This document shows positions 42,409 through 51,271 of a stretch of 64,000 bases of DNA, piece by piece. The notes under the pieces were generated by a model. The model was not told where the DNA came from. It searched no databases and saw nothing but the letters and a program-made list of their open reading frames with translations. A program made the position numbers and the translations under genes. This stretch comes from Betaproteobacteria bacterium. Lineage in GTDB: Bacteria; Pseudomonadota; Gammaproteobacteria; Burkholderiales; SG8-39. Positions within the stretch are counted from its first letter, which is position 1, and the number at the start of each line of letters is the position of its first letter. Where the stretch lies: contig JACRAS010000074.1 of assembly GCA_016234705.1 (NCBI GenBank), positions 1 through 64,000 of the forward strand. The letters are read 5' to 3'.

Positions 42409-42548
42409 GCTTCCTCCGCTAGGAAATGCGCGAAGCTAGCTTAGCAGGAAATCCGGGCGTATCGATTCGGTCTTCGGGAAAATTGCGAAGCCCGGCAGGC
42501 GCGCGCTCCCCGCCCGATTTCGAACTCAAGGGCCGTTTCGGAAGGCGA

Positions 42549-42815
42549 TTAGATCGCCGGCCCTTCGGTTTCGATCTCCACGCGCAAGTATTCGGCCACC
42601 TGCCCCGCGATCACCACGCGGTCGCCGCGCAGCTCGCATAGCAAAACGCCGCCGCGTAAAGACACCTGCTTCGCCGTCAGATTGTTCTTCCCCAGGCGCG
42701 CGGCCCAGTAGGGCGTGAGCGTGCAATGCGAAGAACCGGTGACCGGATCCTCTGGAACGCCGGCGCCGGGAGCAAGAAAACGCGACACGAAGTAATGAAT
42801 ATTAGGTTCTGACAC
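42549..42815 (-). pseudogene. PhzF-family C-terminal remnant
   Basis: About 88 codons read IHYFVSRFLAPGAGVPEDPV, then TGSSHCTLTPYWAARLGK and LRGGVLLCELRGDRVVIAG. This is the C-terminal domain of PhzF/YddE-type isomerases, including the DPVTGSxH signature. The N-terminal domain with its catalytic glutamate is missing, replaced upstream by an unrelated promoter region for the DHH gene. A decayed or truncated gene. Confidence 0.75.
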
Positions 42816-42940
42816 GTCCCCGAGCTGTCTCCCATGGAATAGAGGCGATTTCCCTGAAATATTTGGTAAGCGGGGAATTCGGCGTTATTCTACAAGATAT
42901 ATTTTTTCTTACTCCCCGAACCAGCCAGGAGATTCACACC

Positions 42941-43867
42941 ATGGCCAAGCAACGACTAGTCACCCGCAGCGACTTTGACGGTCTCGTCTGCGCCATCCTG
43001 CTCAAGGAACTCAACATGATCGACGAGATCGTGTTCGTTCACCCCAAGGACATGCAGGACGGCAAGGTCGCGATCACCGACCGCGACATCACGACCAACC
43101 TGCCGTACGTGCCCAGCGTGGGCGTGGCCTTCGATCACCATTCTTCGGAAATTCTGCGCAACCCCGGGGAACATCCGAATCTCATCGTCGATCCCAACGC
43201 CCCTTCCGCAGCGCGTGTTGTTTTCGAGCATTTTGGCGGCGGGCGTACCTTCCCGGAAAGCTTCCATTTCATGATGGAGGCCGTCGACAAGGCGGACTCG
43301 GCCCAGTTTAGCCGCGACGAGATCCTGCACCCGAGCCGTTGGGTTCTCCTTAACTACCTGATGGATTCACGGACGGGCCTGGGTCGCTTCCGGAATTTTC
43401 GGATCAGCAATTACGATCTGATGATGGCCTTGATCGCTTATTGCCGCGACCATTCCATCGAGGAGATCCTCAGCCTGCCGGACGTCAAGGAGAGGGTCGA
43501 TGTTTACGCGGAACACGTACCCAAGGCGACTGAACAGATCGAGCGTTGCGCTACCGTACGCAACAACCTCGTGGTTCTGGACCTGCGCAAAGAAGAGAAG
43601 ATCTGGGCCTGCAACCGGTTCATGATTTACGCCCTGTTTCCGCAGATCAACATTTCGATCCACGTCATATGGGGCGTGAATAAGCAGAACACGGTGTTTG
43701 CGATCGGCAAGTCCATTCTCAAGCGCACATCGAAAACCGACATTGGCGCGCTGATGCTCGAATATGGCGGTGGCGGCCATGAAAGCGCTGCGACCTGCCA
43801 GGTGAGCAACGACCAAGCGGATGCCACCCTGGCCAAACTGGTGAAGATCATTAGTCAGGACGGTTGA
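42941..43867 (+). CDS. DHH-superfamily phosphoesterase-like protein
   Basis: A 308-residue protein of the DHH/DHHA1 fold. The first metal motif is RSDFDGLVCAILLKEL and the second is VAFDHHSSE. A C-terminal DHHA1-like glycine-rich motif reads YGGGGHESAATCQV. The family includes exopolyphosphatases, oligoribonucleases and cyclic-dinucleotide phosphodiesterases. Which reaction is catalysed cannot be decided. The ATG at 42941 has CAGGAGATTC upstream, and the preceding 120 bases are AT-rich and probably hold the promoter. It is followed by a truncated AarF-type gene. Confidence 0.82.
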   Translation: MAKQRLVTRSDFDGLVCAILLKELNMIDEIVFVHPKDMQDGKVAITDRDITTNLPYVPSVGVAFDHHSSEILRNPGEHPNLIVDPNAPSAARVVFEHFGGGRTFPESFHFMMEAVDKADSAQFSRDEILHPSRWVLLNYLMDSRTGLGRFRNFRISNYDLMMALIAYCRDHSIEEILSLPDVKERVDVYAEHVPKATEQIERCATVRNNLVVLDLRKEEKIWACNRFMIYALFPQINISIHVIWGVNKQNTVFAIGKSILKRTSKTDIGALMLEYGGGGHESAATCQVSNDQADATLAKLVKIISQDG

Positions 43868-44004
43868 TTTGCCAACCCGACGGGGTCGGAGACAAATTCT
43901 TTTCCCAACTCGAAAGCAGACATCGTCTGTCCGATCGAGTGACGACGACTACAATCGATAGTCTGTCAGCATATCGACTCAAGCTGCTGTCCAAGGAAGC
44001 GCTA

Positions 44005-44601
44005 GTGGTTCGCAGCTCCTACCCGAATAACCCAGACCGACCCGGGAAAAGTGGTCCGGCGAGCTCACCGATCGAGCGGCTCCTGCGGCTCGGGAGCCTC
44101 GTCGGGCGCGTCGGGGCGTCAGTGGCCGTCGAACGGCTGTTCTCCCTCGTCCGCTCCGGACCGTCGCGCCAGTTGCACCAGGTGGCAAACCTCGTCCTCA
44201 ACGCCGGGCGCATCGTTCACGACCTCGGCGAACTGAAGGGCGCGGCGATGAAGGTCGGCCAAATGCTGAGCCTGCAGGACGCGGTGCTCCCGCCCGAAGT
44301 GACCGGCGTCCTGCGCGCGCTGCAGAAACAGGTGCCGCCGATCCCGTTCGACGCCGTGAAGCGCCAGCTCGACGCGGTGCTCCCCGGCTGGCGCAAGACG
44401 ATAGCGCGGCTTGAGCCTGCGGCCATCGCCGCTGCCTCGATCGGGCAGGTGCACCGGGGCGTTCACCGCGACGGGCAGCCCGTCGCGGTGAAAATCCAGT
44501 ACCCGGGCATCGACAAAATCATCGAGGCCGGATCACGGGCCGTCGTGCTTCGTCGGACCCATTCGCCACGCGTTCCAGGGCATGGGAAACGATGCAGATA
44601 A
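44005..44601 (+). pseudogene. Truncated AarF/UbiB (ABC1) kinase-like gene
   Basis: It begins after an AAGGA at a GTG (44005). The frame encodes the N-terminal half of an ABC1/AarF-type atypical kinase: KGAAMKVGQMLSLQDAVLPPEV (KxGQ motif), then IAAASIGQVHRGVHRDGQPVAVKIQYPGI (A-rich loop and catalytic lysine). Similarity ends near 44525. About 25 unrelated codons follow to the stop, and the catalytic and metal-binding half is lost. The break coincides with the left edge of the three-gene island at 44629-45789. The start is uncertain. Confidence 0.7.
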
Positions 44602-44628
44602 TCCAGACAAGGCCCTTCACCGGGCGAT

Positions 44629-44657
44629 TTGACATAATAACGTTTTCGTTATATATT
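44629..44657 (+). promoter_or_regulatory. Near-consensus sigma70 promoter with embedded palindrome
   Basis: A perfect -35 TTGACA (44629-44634) and a 17-base spacer lead to TATATT (44652-44657). The spacer holds the inverted repeat ATAACG-TTTT-CGTTAT (44637-44652), overlapping the -10. This is the layout of an autoregulated operator in toxin-antitoxin operons. It heads the three-gene island. Confidence 0.8.
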
Positions 44658-44698
44658 GTCCTTGGGTGACAAGCCGTGGCCGGACGGAGATAAGTAAG

Positions 44699-45055
44699 GT
44701 GCAAGGAGTAAAAAAAGGGCCGTTCAAGCTGGAAGCGCATCCAGAAGTTGTAAAGACGTTAAACGAATGGAGCTTGTCCAAGAGCATCACAGAGCAAAGC
44801 ATAATCGGAGTCATCCTCGCGGAATGTCACGATTTGGAGAAATTTGAGGGGCCGAACAGGGGCTACGAACGCGTGCACGCATTGATTGCCGGGGTCCCGG
44901 TTTATTTATGGAAGAAAGAAGAGTACGAAATGTTTTACAGGTTTGACGAGATGGAGCCGGCCGTGATCTTGCTGCATGTTTGTGTCGTTAACAACCAATA
45001 CGCTAGACAAAACGCTTTGAAAACCGTCGAAGCGCGCATCGACTGGCGTGAATAA
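44699..45055 (+). CDS. Unrecognised protein, candidate toxin of an HTH-associated module
   Basis: A 118-residue protein I cannot assign to a named family. It begins GPFKLEAHPEVVKTLNEWSL after a short basic lead, then a helix (QSIIGVILAECHDLEKFEG). Beta-rich stretches (YERVHALIAGVPVYLWKKE, YEMFYRFDE, AVILLHVCVV) follow, and it ends KTVEARIDWRE. The strand-helix-helix-strands order and small size recall the RelE/HigB fold; this is inference. The GTG at 44699 is preferred because GGAGA lies nine bases upstream and transcription should start near 44664. A GTG at 44666 would add 11 residues but be nearly leaderless. Base composition is clearly less GC-rich than neighbours. The HTH gene follows 54 bases later. 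Confidence 0.65.
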   Translation: MQGVKKGPFKLEAHPEVVKTLNEWSLSKSITEQSIIGVILAECHDLEKFEGPNRGYERVHALIAGVPVYLWKKEEYEMFYRFDEMEPAVILLHVCVVNNQYARQNALKTVEARIDWRE

Positions 45056-45109
45056 AACGCGGCCGGTTGCTGATTTATGATGATGCCCTTTAACTATCAA
45101 GGGTAATTG

Positions 45110-45487
45110 ATGTCAATGGAGCACTCTATGAAACGCGCTGCTAGAAAAACTGGTGGGGTTCCTTTTTCACAAGTTAGGGAACGCCTGTTGAAGAACCCCG
45201 AGGTTAAGAGAGCCTATGATGACCACGCCGTCGTATTGGAATCCGCTCAGTTCATTCGGGAGTTGCGAAAGACCTCTGGACTTACTCAAGAGGACCTTGC
45301 AAAACGGATGGGGGTCACGCAGGCGCTTATTGCGCGTCTTGAAGTGGGTGGCGGCAAGCGTGGGATGACCATCGAAATGCTAGCGCGTGTGGCATCAGCC
45401 TGCGGACAGACCCTTCTTGTCCAACCAGCGCCAAAAGAAATGGTAAAAACTGGCCGTGATCATTTAGTTTTCGGATTGACCCCCTGA
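45110..45487 (+). CDS. XRE-family HTH protein, HigA-type antitoxin candidate
   Basis: A 125-residue protein. The N-terminal helical region (VRERLLKNPEVKRAYDDHAVVL) is typical of antitoxins of RelE/HigB-type toxins. The Cro/C1 HTH follows at about residues 51-105 (LTQEDLAKRMGVTQALIARLE) with a short C-terminal tail. An inverted repeat CCCTT...AAGGG (45086-45103) overlaps the leader and ribosome-binding site. ATG 45110 follows AAGGG; ATG 45128 after GGAG is an alternative. Toxin-first order with an HTH second gene matches HigBA systems. The stop TGA overlaps the next ATG by one base. Confidence 0.8.
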   Translation: MSMEHSMKRAARKTGGVPFSQVRERLLKNPEVKRAYDDHAVVLESAQFIRELRKTSGLTQEDLAKRMGVTQALIARLEVGGGKRGMTIEMLARVASACGQTLLVQPAPKEMVKTGRDHLVFGLTP

Positions 45488-45789
45488 TGTTCATAGACAA
45501 GGAGTCCGAACGCGCACTAATAATTGTTGCGGAACTGCTTGGTGTAATTTCAGCTATCTGCCTTCTCATTCCAGCCCTTAGAGACGGCCGCTTGAAGCTT
45601 CTCATAGAGAAACTTGGCCCTAGGATAAAAAACCCGGCTCTAGAAAAACTTCGGTCGGAGTGGGTAGCCCGTATGCGCGAATCGCTCACCAGATGGGATC
45701 CTCTTGATTTTCGGCTATTAGTGGCCGGAATTATCCTTGCCGGCTTTTGCTCGTTAATAAAACTCGTCGTGGCCATTTACGGAAACTGA
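45487..45789 (+). CDS. Small two-helix membrane protein coupled to the HTH gene
   Basis: A 100-residue protein with two predicted membrane helices, about residues 9-30 (RALIIVAELLGVISAICLLIP) and 77-97 (LLVAGIILAGFCSLIKLVVAI). They are separated by a basic amphipathic cytoplasmic or periplasmic segment. I do not recognise the family. Its ATG shares a base with the stop of the HTH gene (TGATG), so it is translationally coupled, which points to a functional link. It could be an effector acting on the membrane or a sensor. Less GC-rich than flanking genes. Confidence 0.7.
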   Translation: MFIDKESERALIIVAELLGVISAICLLIPALRDGRLKLLIEKLGPRIKNPALEKLRSEWVARMRESLTRWDPLDFRLLVAGIILAGFCSLIKLVVAIYGN

Positions 45790-45899
45790 GCGAACAAAAT
45801 TGCGCGTTGGCAGAGGTGGCCCCGTTTGTCAGGGCCGGCGGCTTATGAGTCCTGTGCTCAGCTCAGATTTTCCATATTTCCAGAAGCAAGGCCCCGAGC

Positions 45900-48800
45900 C
45901 TACATGCTCCGCCGATACTGCCCCCCCACCTCGAACAGCGCATTGGTGATCTGCCCCAGCGAGCAGCAGCGCACCGCGTCCACCAGCACTTCGAACACGT
46001 TCTGATTGGCGATCACCGCCTGCTGCAGGCGGAGGAGCATGGGGCCGGACTCGTCCTTGTGCCGCGCCTTGAAGTCGCGCAGGCGTTTCAACTGCGATTG
46101 CTTTTCCTCTTCAGTCGAGCGGATCAGCTCGATCTTCTGCGGCACGTCGCCTGAGTGCGGGTTGCGGAAGCTGTTGACGCCGATGATGGGATACGAGCCG
46201 TCGTGCTTCTTATGCTCGTAGACCATCGACTCTTCCTGAATCTTGCCGCGCTGGTAGCCGGTCTCCATCGCGCCGAGCACACCGCCGCGCTCGGAGATCG
46301 CCTCGAACTCCTTCAGCACCGCCTCTTCGACCAGGTCGGTGAGTTCGTCGATGATGAACGCGCCCTGGTTCGGGTTTTCGTTCTTCGCCAGGCCCCACTC
46401 GCGGTTGATGATGAGCTGGATCGCCATCGCGCGGCGCACCGATTCCTCGGTGGGCGTGGTGATGGCCTCGTCGTAGGCGTTGGTGTGCAGGCTGTTGGTG
46501 TTGTCGTAGGTCGAGATCAGGGCCTGCAGCGTGGTGCGGATGTCGTTGAAGGCGATCTCCTGCGCGTGGAGGGAGCGCCCGCTCGTCTGCGAGTGGTACT
46601 TGAGTTTCTGGCTGCGCTCGTTCGCGCCGTAGCGGTTTTTCATCGCCACCGCCCAGATGCGCCGCGCGACGCGGCCGATCACGGTGTACTCCGGGTCCAT
46701 GCCGTAGGAAAAGAAGAACGACAAGTTGCCGGCGAAGTCGTCGATGTGCATGCCGCGGGCCAAATACGCCTCGACAAAGGTGAAGCCGTTCGCCAGCGTG
46801 AACGCGAGCTGGCTGATCGGGTTCGCGCCGGCCTCGGCGATGTGATAGCCCGAGATCGACACCGAATAGAAGTTCTTCACCTTGTGATGGACGAAGTATT
46901 CCTGGATGTCGCCCATCACCTTCAAGGAAAACTCGGTCGAGAAAATACAGGTGTTCTGCCCCTGGTCTTCCTTGAGGATGTCGGCCTGCACCGTGCCGCG
47001 CACGGTCGCTAGCGTCCAGGCCTTGATCTTGTCGCGCTCGTCCTCGGTCGGCTCGCGAGCGTTGTCGGCGCGGAACTTCTCGACCTGCTGGTCGATCGCG
47101 CAGTTGAGGAACATCGCCAGCATGGTCGGCGCCGGGCCGTTGATGGTCATCGACACCGAGGTGTTCGGGCTGCACAAATCGAAGCCATCGTAGAGCACCT
47201 TCAGGTCGTCCAGCGTGGCGATCGACACGCCCGAGTTGCCGACCTTGCCGTAGATGTCCGGGCGCTCGTCCGGCTCGAAGCCGTACAGCGTGACCGAATC
47301 GAACGCGGTGGAGAGGCGTTTCGCTGGCATGCCCGCGGACACATGTTTGAAACGCTTGTTGGTGCGAAAGGGATCGCCTTCGCCCGCGAACATGCGCGTC
47401 GGGTCTTCGTTCTCGCGCTTGAACGCGAACACGCCGGCGGTGTAGGGGAATGAGCCGGGCACGTTTTCCAGCAGCAACCACTTCAGCAATTCTCCGTGGT
47501 CCTCGTAGCGCGGCAGCGCCACCTTGCGTATCGTGCTGCCAGAAAGGCTGGTGGAAGTGAGCTTGGTGCGGATCTCGCGGTCGCGGATCTTCACCACGTA
47601 TTCGTCGCCTGAGTAGGCCGATTGCATCTGCGGCCACATTTCGAGCAGCTTCTTCGCGCGCGCATCGAGCTTGGCGTTGCGCTCGTCGATCAGGCGGTCC
47701 AAGGTTTCGGGGGAGGGCGCGGCGCATTTGTCCGCGAGCAGCATGAGCTTCGCCGCGCCGAGCTGCTGGCGCTCGCGCGCGAGGCGCGCCTGCTCGCGCG
47801 CGAAGCCGCGGTAGGCGCGCACGCTGTCGGCGATTTCGGCGAGGTAGCGGCTGCGCGCGGGCGGCACGATCACGGCCTTGCTGCTGGAGGCGCGCACTTC
47901 GACCCTGGGGAACCTGCCGGGTTTGGCTTTCAGGCCGTGCTCGGCCAGGCGCGGCAACAGGGCCTGGTAGAGCGCGGTGACGCCGTCGTCGTTGAAGCGC
48001 GAGGCGATGGTGCCGTACACGGGCATGGTTTCGGGCGGGAACTTGAACGCGTCGCGGTTGCGCTGGTATTGCTTACGCACGTCGCGCAGCGCGTCGGCCG
48101 CGCCCTTGCGATCGTACTTGTTGATGGCGACGAAGTCGGCGAAATCGAGCATGTCGATTTTCTCGAGCTGGCTGGCGGCGCCGAACTCGGGCGTCATCAC
48201 GTAGAGCGACACCTCCACCAGCGGCACGATGGCGGCATCGCCCTGACCGATGCCCGAAGTCTCGACCACGATCAGGTCGAACCCGGCGACCTTGCACGCG
48301 GCGAGCGCCTCGGGCAGCGCCTCGGAAATCTCGGAGCCGGCGGCGCGGGTGGCGAGGGAGCGCATGAAAATGTGGCTGCCGTTGATGGCGTTCATGCGGA
48401 TGCGGTCGCCCAGCAGCGCCCCGCCCGACTTGCGCCGCGACGGATCCACCGCGATCACGGCGATGTCGAGCTTGTCCTCCTGGTCAAGGCGAAAGCGCCG
48501 GATCAATTCGTCGGTGAGCGAGGACTTGCCCGAGCCGCCGGTGCCGGTAATGCCCAGGGTCGGGATGTCCAAGGCTGCGGCTTCCTTGAACATGGCGTCG
48601 CGCAACCTGGAATCACAGGTTTTGTTTTCGAGCGCGGTGATGAGTTGCGCCAGCGCGCGCTGCGCTTTTGCCTTGTCCTCGCCCTTGACCGCCTTCAAAT
48701 CGCGCGGCGCGTACTGCGCCAGGTCGAGGTCGCAGCGCATGACCATGTCGTTGATCATGCCCTGCAAGCCCATTTTCTGGCCGTCCTCGGGCGAATAGAT

Positions 48801-49178
48801 GCGCGCCACACCGTAGGCGTGCAGCTCGGCCATTTCGTCGGGCACAATCACGCCGCCGCCGCCGCCGAACACCTGGATGTGCTCGCCGCCGCGCTCGCGC
48901 AAGAGGTCGAGCATGTACTTGAAGTACTCGACGTGGCCGCCCTGGTAGGAACTGATGGCGACGCCCTGCACGTCTTCCTGCAGCGCCGCGGTCACGACCT
49001 CTTCCACCGAGCGGTTGTGGCCGAGGTGGATCACCTCGCAGCCGGTGCCCTGCAGGATGCGGCGCATGATGTTGATCGAGGCGTCGTGGCCGTCGAAGAG
49101 GGACGCCGCGCTGACGAAGCGCACCTTGTGCTTCGGTTTGTAGACGGTCAGCTTGGCGCTGATGGATAGGTCGGTCAT
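45900..49178 (-). CDS. icmF: Fused isobutyryl-CoA mutase (IcmF)
   Basis: A 1092-residue adenosylcobalamin enzyme interconverting isobutyryl-CoA and n-butyryl-CoA. Its chaperone GTPase is fused between the two mutase parts. Domains in order: B12-binding domain at about 18-150 with cobalt-ligand H31 in [10 protein letters not shown]; MeaB-like G domain with P-loop GTGGSGKSS at 212-220, [19 protein letters not shown] and base-recognition NKYD; and a C-terminal methylmalonyl-CoA-mutase-type barrel ([26 protein letters not shown]). A LiuR-like palindrome lies 42-63 bases upstream of the ATG. The 3' neighbour is the foreign-looking island at 44.6-45.8 kb, convergent to it. Confidence 0.95.
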   Translation of the reverse strand: MTDLSISAKLTVYKPKHKVRFVSAASLFDGHDASINIMRRILQGTGCEVIHLGHNRSVEEVVTAALQEDVQGVAISSYQGGHVEYFKYMLDLLRERGGEHIQVFGGGGGVIVPDEMAELHAYGVARIYSPEDGQKMGLQGMINDMVMRCDLDLAQYAPRDLKAVKGEDKAKAQRALAQLITALENKTCDSRLRDAMFKEAAALDIPTLGITGTGGSGKSSLTDELIRRFRLDQEDKLDIAVIAVDPSRRKSGGALLGDRIRMNAINGSHIFMRSLATRAAGSEISEALPEALAACKVAGFDLIVVETSGIGQGDAAIVPLVEVSLYVMTPEFGAASQLEKIDMLDFADFVAINKYDRKGAADALRDVRKQYQRNRDAFKFPPETMPVYGTIASRFNDDGVTALYQALLPRLAEHGLKAKPGRFPRVEVRASSSKAVIVPPARSRYLAEIADSVRAYRGFAREQARLARERQQLGAAKLMLLADKCAAPSPETLDRLIDERNAKLDARAKKLLEMWPQMQSAYSGDEYVVKIRDREIRTKLTSTSLSGSTIRKVALPRYEDHGELLKWLLLENVPGSFPYTAGVFAFKRENEDPTRMFAGEGDPFRTNKRFKHVSAGMPAKRLSTAFDSVTLYGFEPDERPDIYGKVGNSGVSIATLDDLKVLYDGFDLCSPNTSVSMTINGPAPTMLAMFLNCAIDQQVEKFRADNAREPTEDERDKIKAWTLATVRGTVQADILKEDQGQNTCIFSTEFSLKVMGDIQEYFVHHKVKNFYSVSISGYHIAEAGANPISQLAFTLANGFTFVEAYLARGMHIDDFAGNLSFFFSYGMDPEYTVIGRVARRIWAVAMKNRYGANERSQKLKYHSQTSGRSLHAQEIAFNDIRTTLQALISTYDNTNSLHTNAYDEAITTPTEESVRRAMAIQLIINREWGLAKNENPNQGAFIIDELTDLVEEAVLKEFEAISERGGVLGAMETGYQRGKIQEESMVYEHKKHDGSYPIIGVNSFRNPHSGDVPQKIELIRSTEEEKQSQLKRLRDFKARHKDESGPMLLRLQQAVIANQNVFEVLVDAVRCCSLGQITNALFEVGGQYRRSM

Positions 49179-49219
49179 GGCAACCCCGGTGCTGGCGCTT
49201 TTAGTACCGGGCAGTCTAA

Positions 49220-49241
49220 TTGACGTTTACGTTAACGTCAA
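49220..49241. promoter_or_regulatory. LiuR-like operator upstream of icmF
   Basis: The 22-bp sequence begins TTGACGTTTAC and ends GTTAACGTCAA; the halves are reverse complements with one mismatch. A second, overlapping palindrome TTTACGTTAACGTCAA is at 49226-49241. It matches the style of the palindrome at 7524-7535. Its position fits repression of icmF by the MerR/LiuR-like protein. Confidence 0.6.
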
Positions 49242-49317
49242 CTTGGCTGAAACCGGAACTTGAATCCGAACAATAGTTTAACAGGCGGGACGCATACCGG
49301 TTTTAGGTTTTCCCAAA

Positions 49318-49368
49318 GATCCTTGATTTTGCGCGGATGCGCTTTTCATCATTGCAAAATCGGGGATC
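49318..49368. repeat. Hairpin repeat element
   Basis: GATCCTTGATTTTGC (49318-49332) pairs with GCAAAATCGGGGATC (49354-49368), allowing two G-T pairs. An inner GCGGATG...CATC completes the stem. Same family as 1-30 and 31654-31703. Confidence 0.65.
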
Positions 49369-49506
49369 AATGCGGTCTACCTGCCGATACTCAGGTCGCT
49401 ACACTCGCCAAATCGCGGCGGATCGAGTAAGTATCGGGTTCAAAGGACATCCTCCGGAATCCCCGAATGGGCACAGGTGGTTCCGTTCGCGCCGAGGCGG
49501 GGATTG

Positions 49507-49555
49507 AACCTCGTTTTCCACGCGGATAAAAACCATCCGCGCGGAAAACGAAGTT
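49507..49555. repeat. Hairpin repeat element, 21-bp arms
   Basis: AACCTCGTTTTCC, then ACGCGGAT, pairs with its complement ending at 49555 with two wobble-type mismatches around AAAAACC. Closely related to the hairpin at 138-184. The rest of 49242-49590 shows no convincing gene: short minus-strand frames exist but have no start signals or recognisable motifs. Confidence 0.7.
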
Positions 49556-49590
49556 TTGAGTAAAAGCGTTTAAAGCCGCGGCGGCGCGCG

Positions 49591-51105
49591 CTAGGACAGC
49601 AATTTGCGCAGCTCGGTCTTCAGCACTTTGCCGGTGCTGTTCTTCGGCAGCGCCTCGACATAGCGGTAGGCCTTGGGCCGCTTGAAGCGGGCGATGTTGT
49701 CCAGGCACAGCGCGTCGAGATCTGCCGCATCCGGCTGCTTGCCGCGTGCGACGATGAACGCAATCACCACTTCGCCCCATTCCGGGTCGCTTTTGCCGAC
49801 CACCGAGACTTCGCTCACCGCGGGATGCCGCAGCAGCACCTCCTCCACCTCGCGCGGATAGATGTTGGAGCCGCCCGAAATGATCATGTCCTTGCTGCGG
49901 TCCTTGAGGGTGAGAAAGCCCTCTTCGTCGAGGCAGCCCATGTCGCCGGTGTGCAGCCAGCCGCCCCTCAATGTTTCCGCGCTCGCTTGCGGGTTGTCCC
50001 AGTAGCCCAGCATGACCGGATCGCCGCGCACCAGGATCTCGCCAATCTCGCCCGCGGGCAGCGGACGGTCATGGTTGTCGCCGACCATCACCTCGACGCC
50101 GGTGAAGGCCTGGCCGACCGAAGCCAGGCGCTGCTCGTAGCGCGGATAGGCGGTATCGGCGTGGATGGCCTTGCCCATGGCGGTGATGGTCATGGGCGAT
50201 TCGCCCTGGCCGTAGATCTGCGCCAGCTTGTAGCCGAAGCGCGCCATCGCCGCCTTGCAGTCGGCGACGTACATCGGCCCGCCGCCGTAGGTGATGGTCT
50301 TGAGATTGCGCGTATCGGCATCGCCGGGATAATCGACCAGGCGCTTGACCATGGTGGGCGCGGCAAACAGGGTGACGCCGCGATGCGCTTGCACCAGCGC
50401 GTAGATCTCGGCCGGATCGAACCCGCCCGACTCGGGCACGACGTTCACACCCGCATGCGCGACATGGGGCAGGATATAGAAGCCGGAACCGTGCGACATG
50501 GGCGCGGCGTGGATGATGGCGTCGCCCGGCGCGATCGCGTCCACGTCGGAAAAATAGTTTAGGATCGCCGCCATGACGTTCTTCTGCGTCAGCGTCACGC
50601 CCTTGGGCCGGCCGGTGGTGCCGCTGGTGTAGAACAGCCAGGCCGGGTCCTGGGCCTCGCGTGCCGCCATGGGCAGGGGCGCGCCGGCGCCGAGCGCGGC
50701 GTAGCGCGGGCCGTCCGCGTCTATCACTTCTTCCAGGCAATCCACGCTCGCCCGCAGCGGCGCCACCGCGTCGTACAGGTCGGCGGTAGCGAAACATAAG
50801 CGCGCCCCGCTGTTCTGCAGGATGAATTCAAGCTCTTTCGGGTGCAACTTGGCGTTGACCGGCACCGCGCACAAACCGGCATGCCAGCAGGCGAACAGCA
50901 ATTCCACGTATTGCGGGCAATTCTTCATCACCAGGGCGACGCGGTCGTTCGCAGACAGGCGCAGCGCCAGCCCGGCCGCCAAGCGCGATACGCGCGCGGC
51001 CAGATCAAAGTAGCTGCAAGTCACGCGCCCGCCGCGCGCAAGCGCGGGCAGCGCCGGGTAGGCATGCGCGCTGCGCACGAGAAGCTGGGCGATATTTGCA
51101 CTCAT
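49591..51105 (-). CDS. AMP-forming acyl-CoA synthetase/ligase
   Basis: A 504-residue adenylate-forming enzyme activating a carboxylic acid as its CoA thioester. The AMP-binding P-loop is FYTSGTTGRPKGVTLT, the A5 motif region IYGQGESPMTIT, the A7/A8 region GWLHTGDMGCLDEEGFLTLKDR and the hinge MIISGGSNIYPREVEEVL. The catalytic lysine is in PKNSTGKVLKTELRKLL at the C-terminus. The ATG at 51105 starts SANIAQLLVRSAHA; sequence upstream in frame looks non-coding. It lies on the same strand upstream of icmF and could supply short branched acyl-CoAs to it. Confidence 0.92.
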   Translation of the reverse strand: MSANIAQLLVRSAHAYPALPALARGGRVTCSYFDLAARVSRLAAGLALRLSANDRVALVMKNCPQYVELLFACWHAGLCAVPVNAKLHPKELEFILQNSGARLCFATADLYDAVAPLRASVDCLEEVIDADGPRYAALGAGAPLPMAAREAQDPAWLFYTSGTTGRPKGVTLTQKNVMAAILNYFSDVDAIAPGDAIIHAAPMSHGSGFYILPHVAHAGVNVVPESGGFDPAEIYALVQAHRGVTLFAAPTMVKRLVDYPGDADTRNLKTITYGGGPMYVADCKAAMARFGYKLAQIYGQGESPMTITAMGKAIHADTAYPRYEQRLASVGQAFTGVEVMVGDNHDRPLPAGEIGEILVRGDPVMLGYWDNPQASAETLRGGWLHTGDMGCLDEEGFLTLKDRSKDMIISGGSNIYPREVEEVLLRHPAVSEVSVVGKSDPEWGEVVIAFIVARGKQPDAADLDALCLDNIARFKRPKAYRYVEALPKNSTGKVLKTELRKLLS

Positions 51106-51223
51106 GGCGCCTGACTCTAGCAAATTTTCGCCGCCGCGGGCGAAAAACGCGAGCGTGTCCGAAGCACTCCTCAAACGGCGTCGGTGCCGCACGGCGGCTG
51201 GCGCGCGCGCGAGTTCCAGAAAC

Positions 51224-51249
51224 AAAAAAGGGCAGGAATAACCCTGCCC
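51224..51249 (-). terminator. Intrinsic terminator after the Lys/Glu-rich gene
   Basis: Read on the minus strand, GGGCAGG (51249-51243) pairs perfectly with CCTGCCC (51236-51230) around a six-base loop and is followed directly by six T residues. This is the best intrinsic terminator in the window, 23 bases after the stop of the 51272-51496 gene. Confidence 0.85.
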
Positions 51250-51271
51250 ATTTGCTGCGGAGAAGAAAAGC

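Noticed and set aside
43864-44004. Extension of the AarF-type frame upstream to 43864
   Set aside because: Residues before 44005 show no family similarity, while a GTG at 44005 has a well-placed AAGGA site.
49480-49520. GGTTCAATCCCCGCC on the minus strand looks like a tRNA T-arm
   Set aside because: Stem bases flanking the loop do not pair, and no acceptor stem, anticodon arm or D-arm can be drawn around it.
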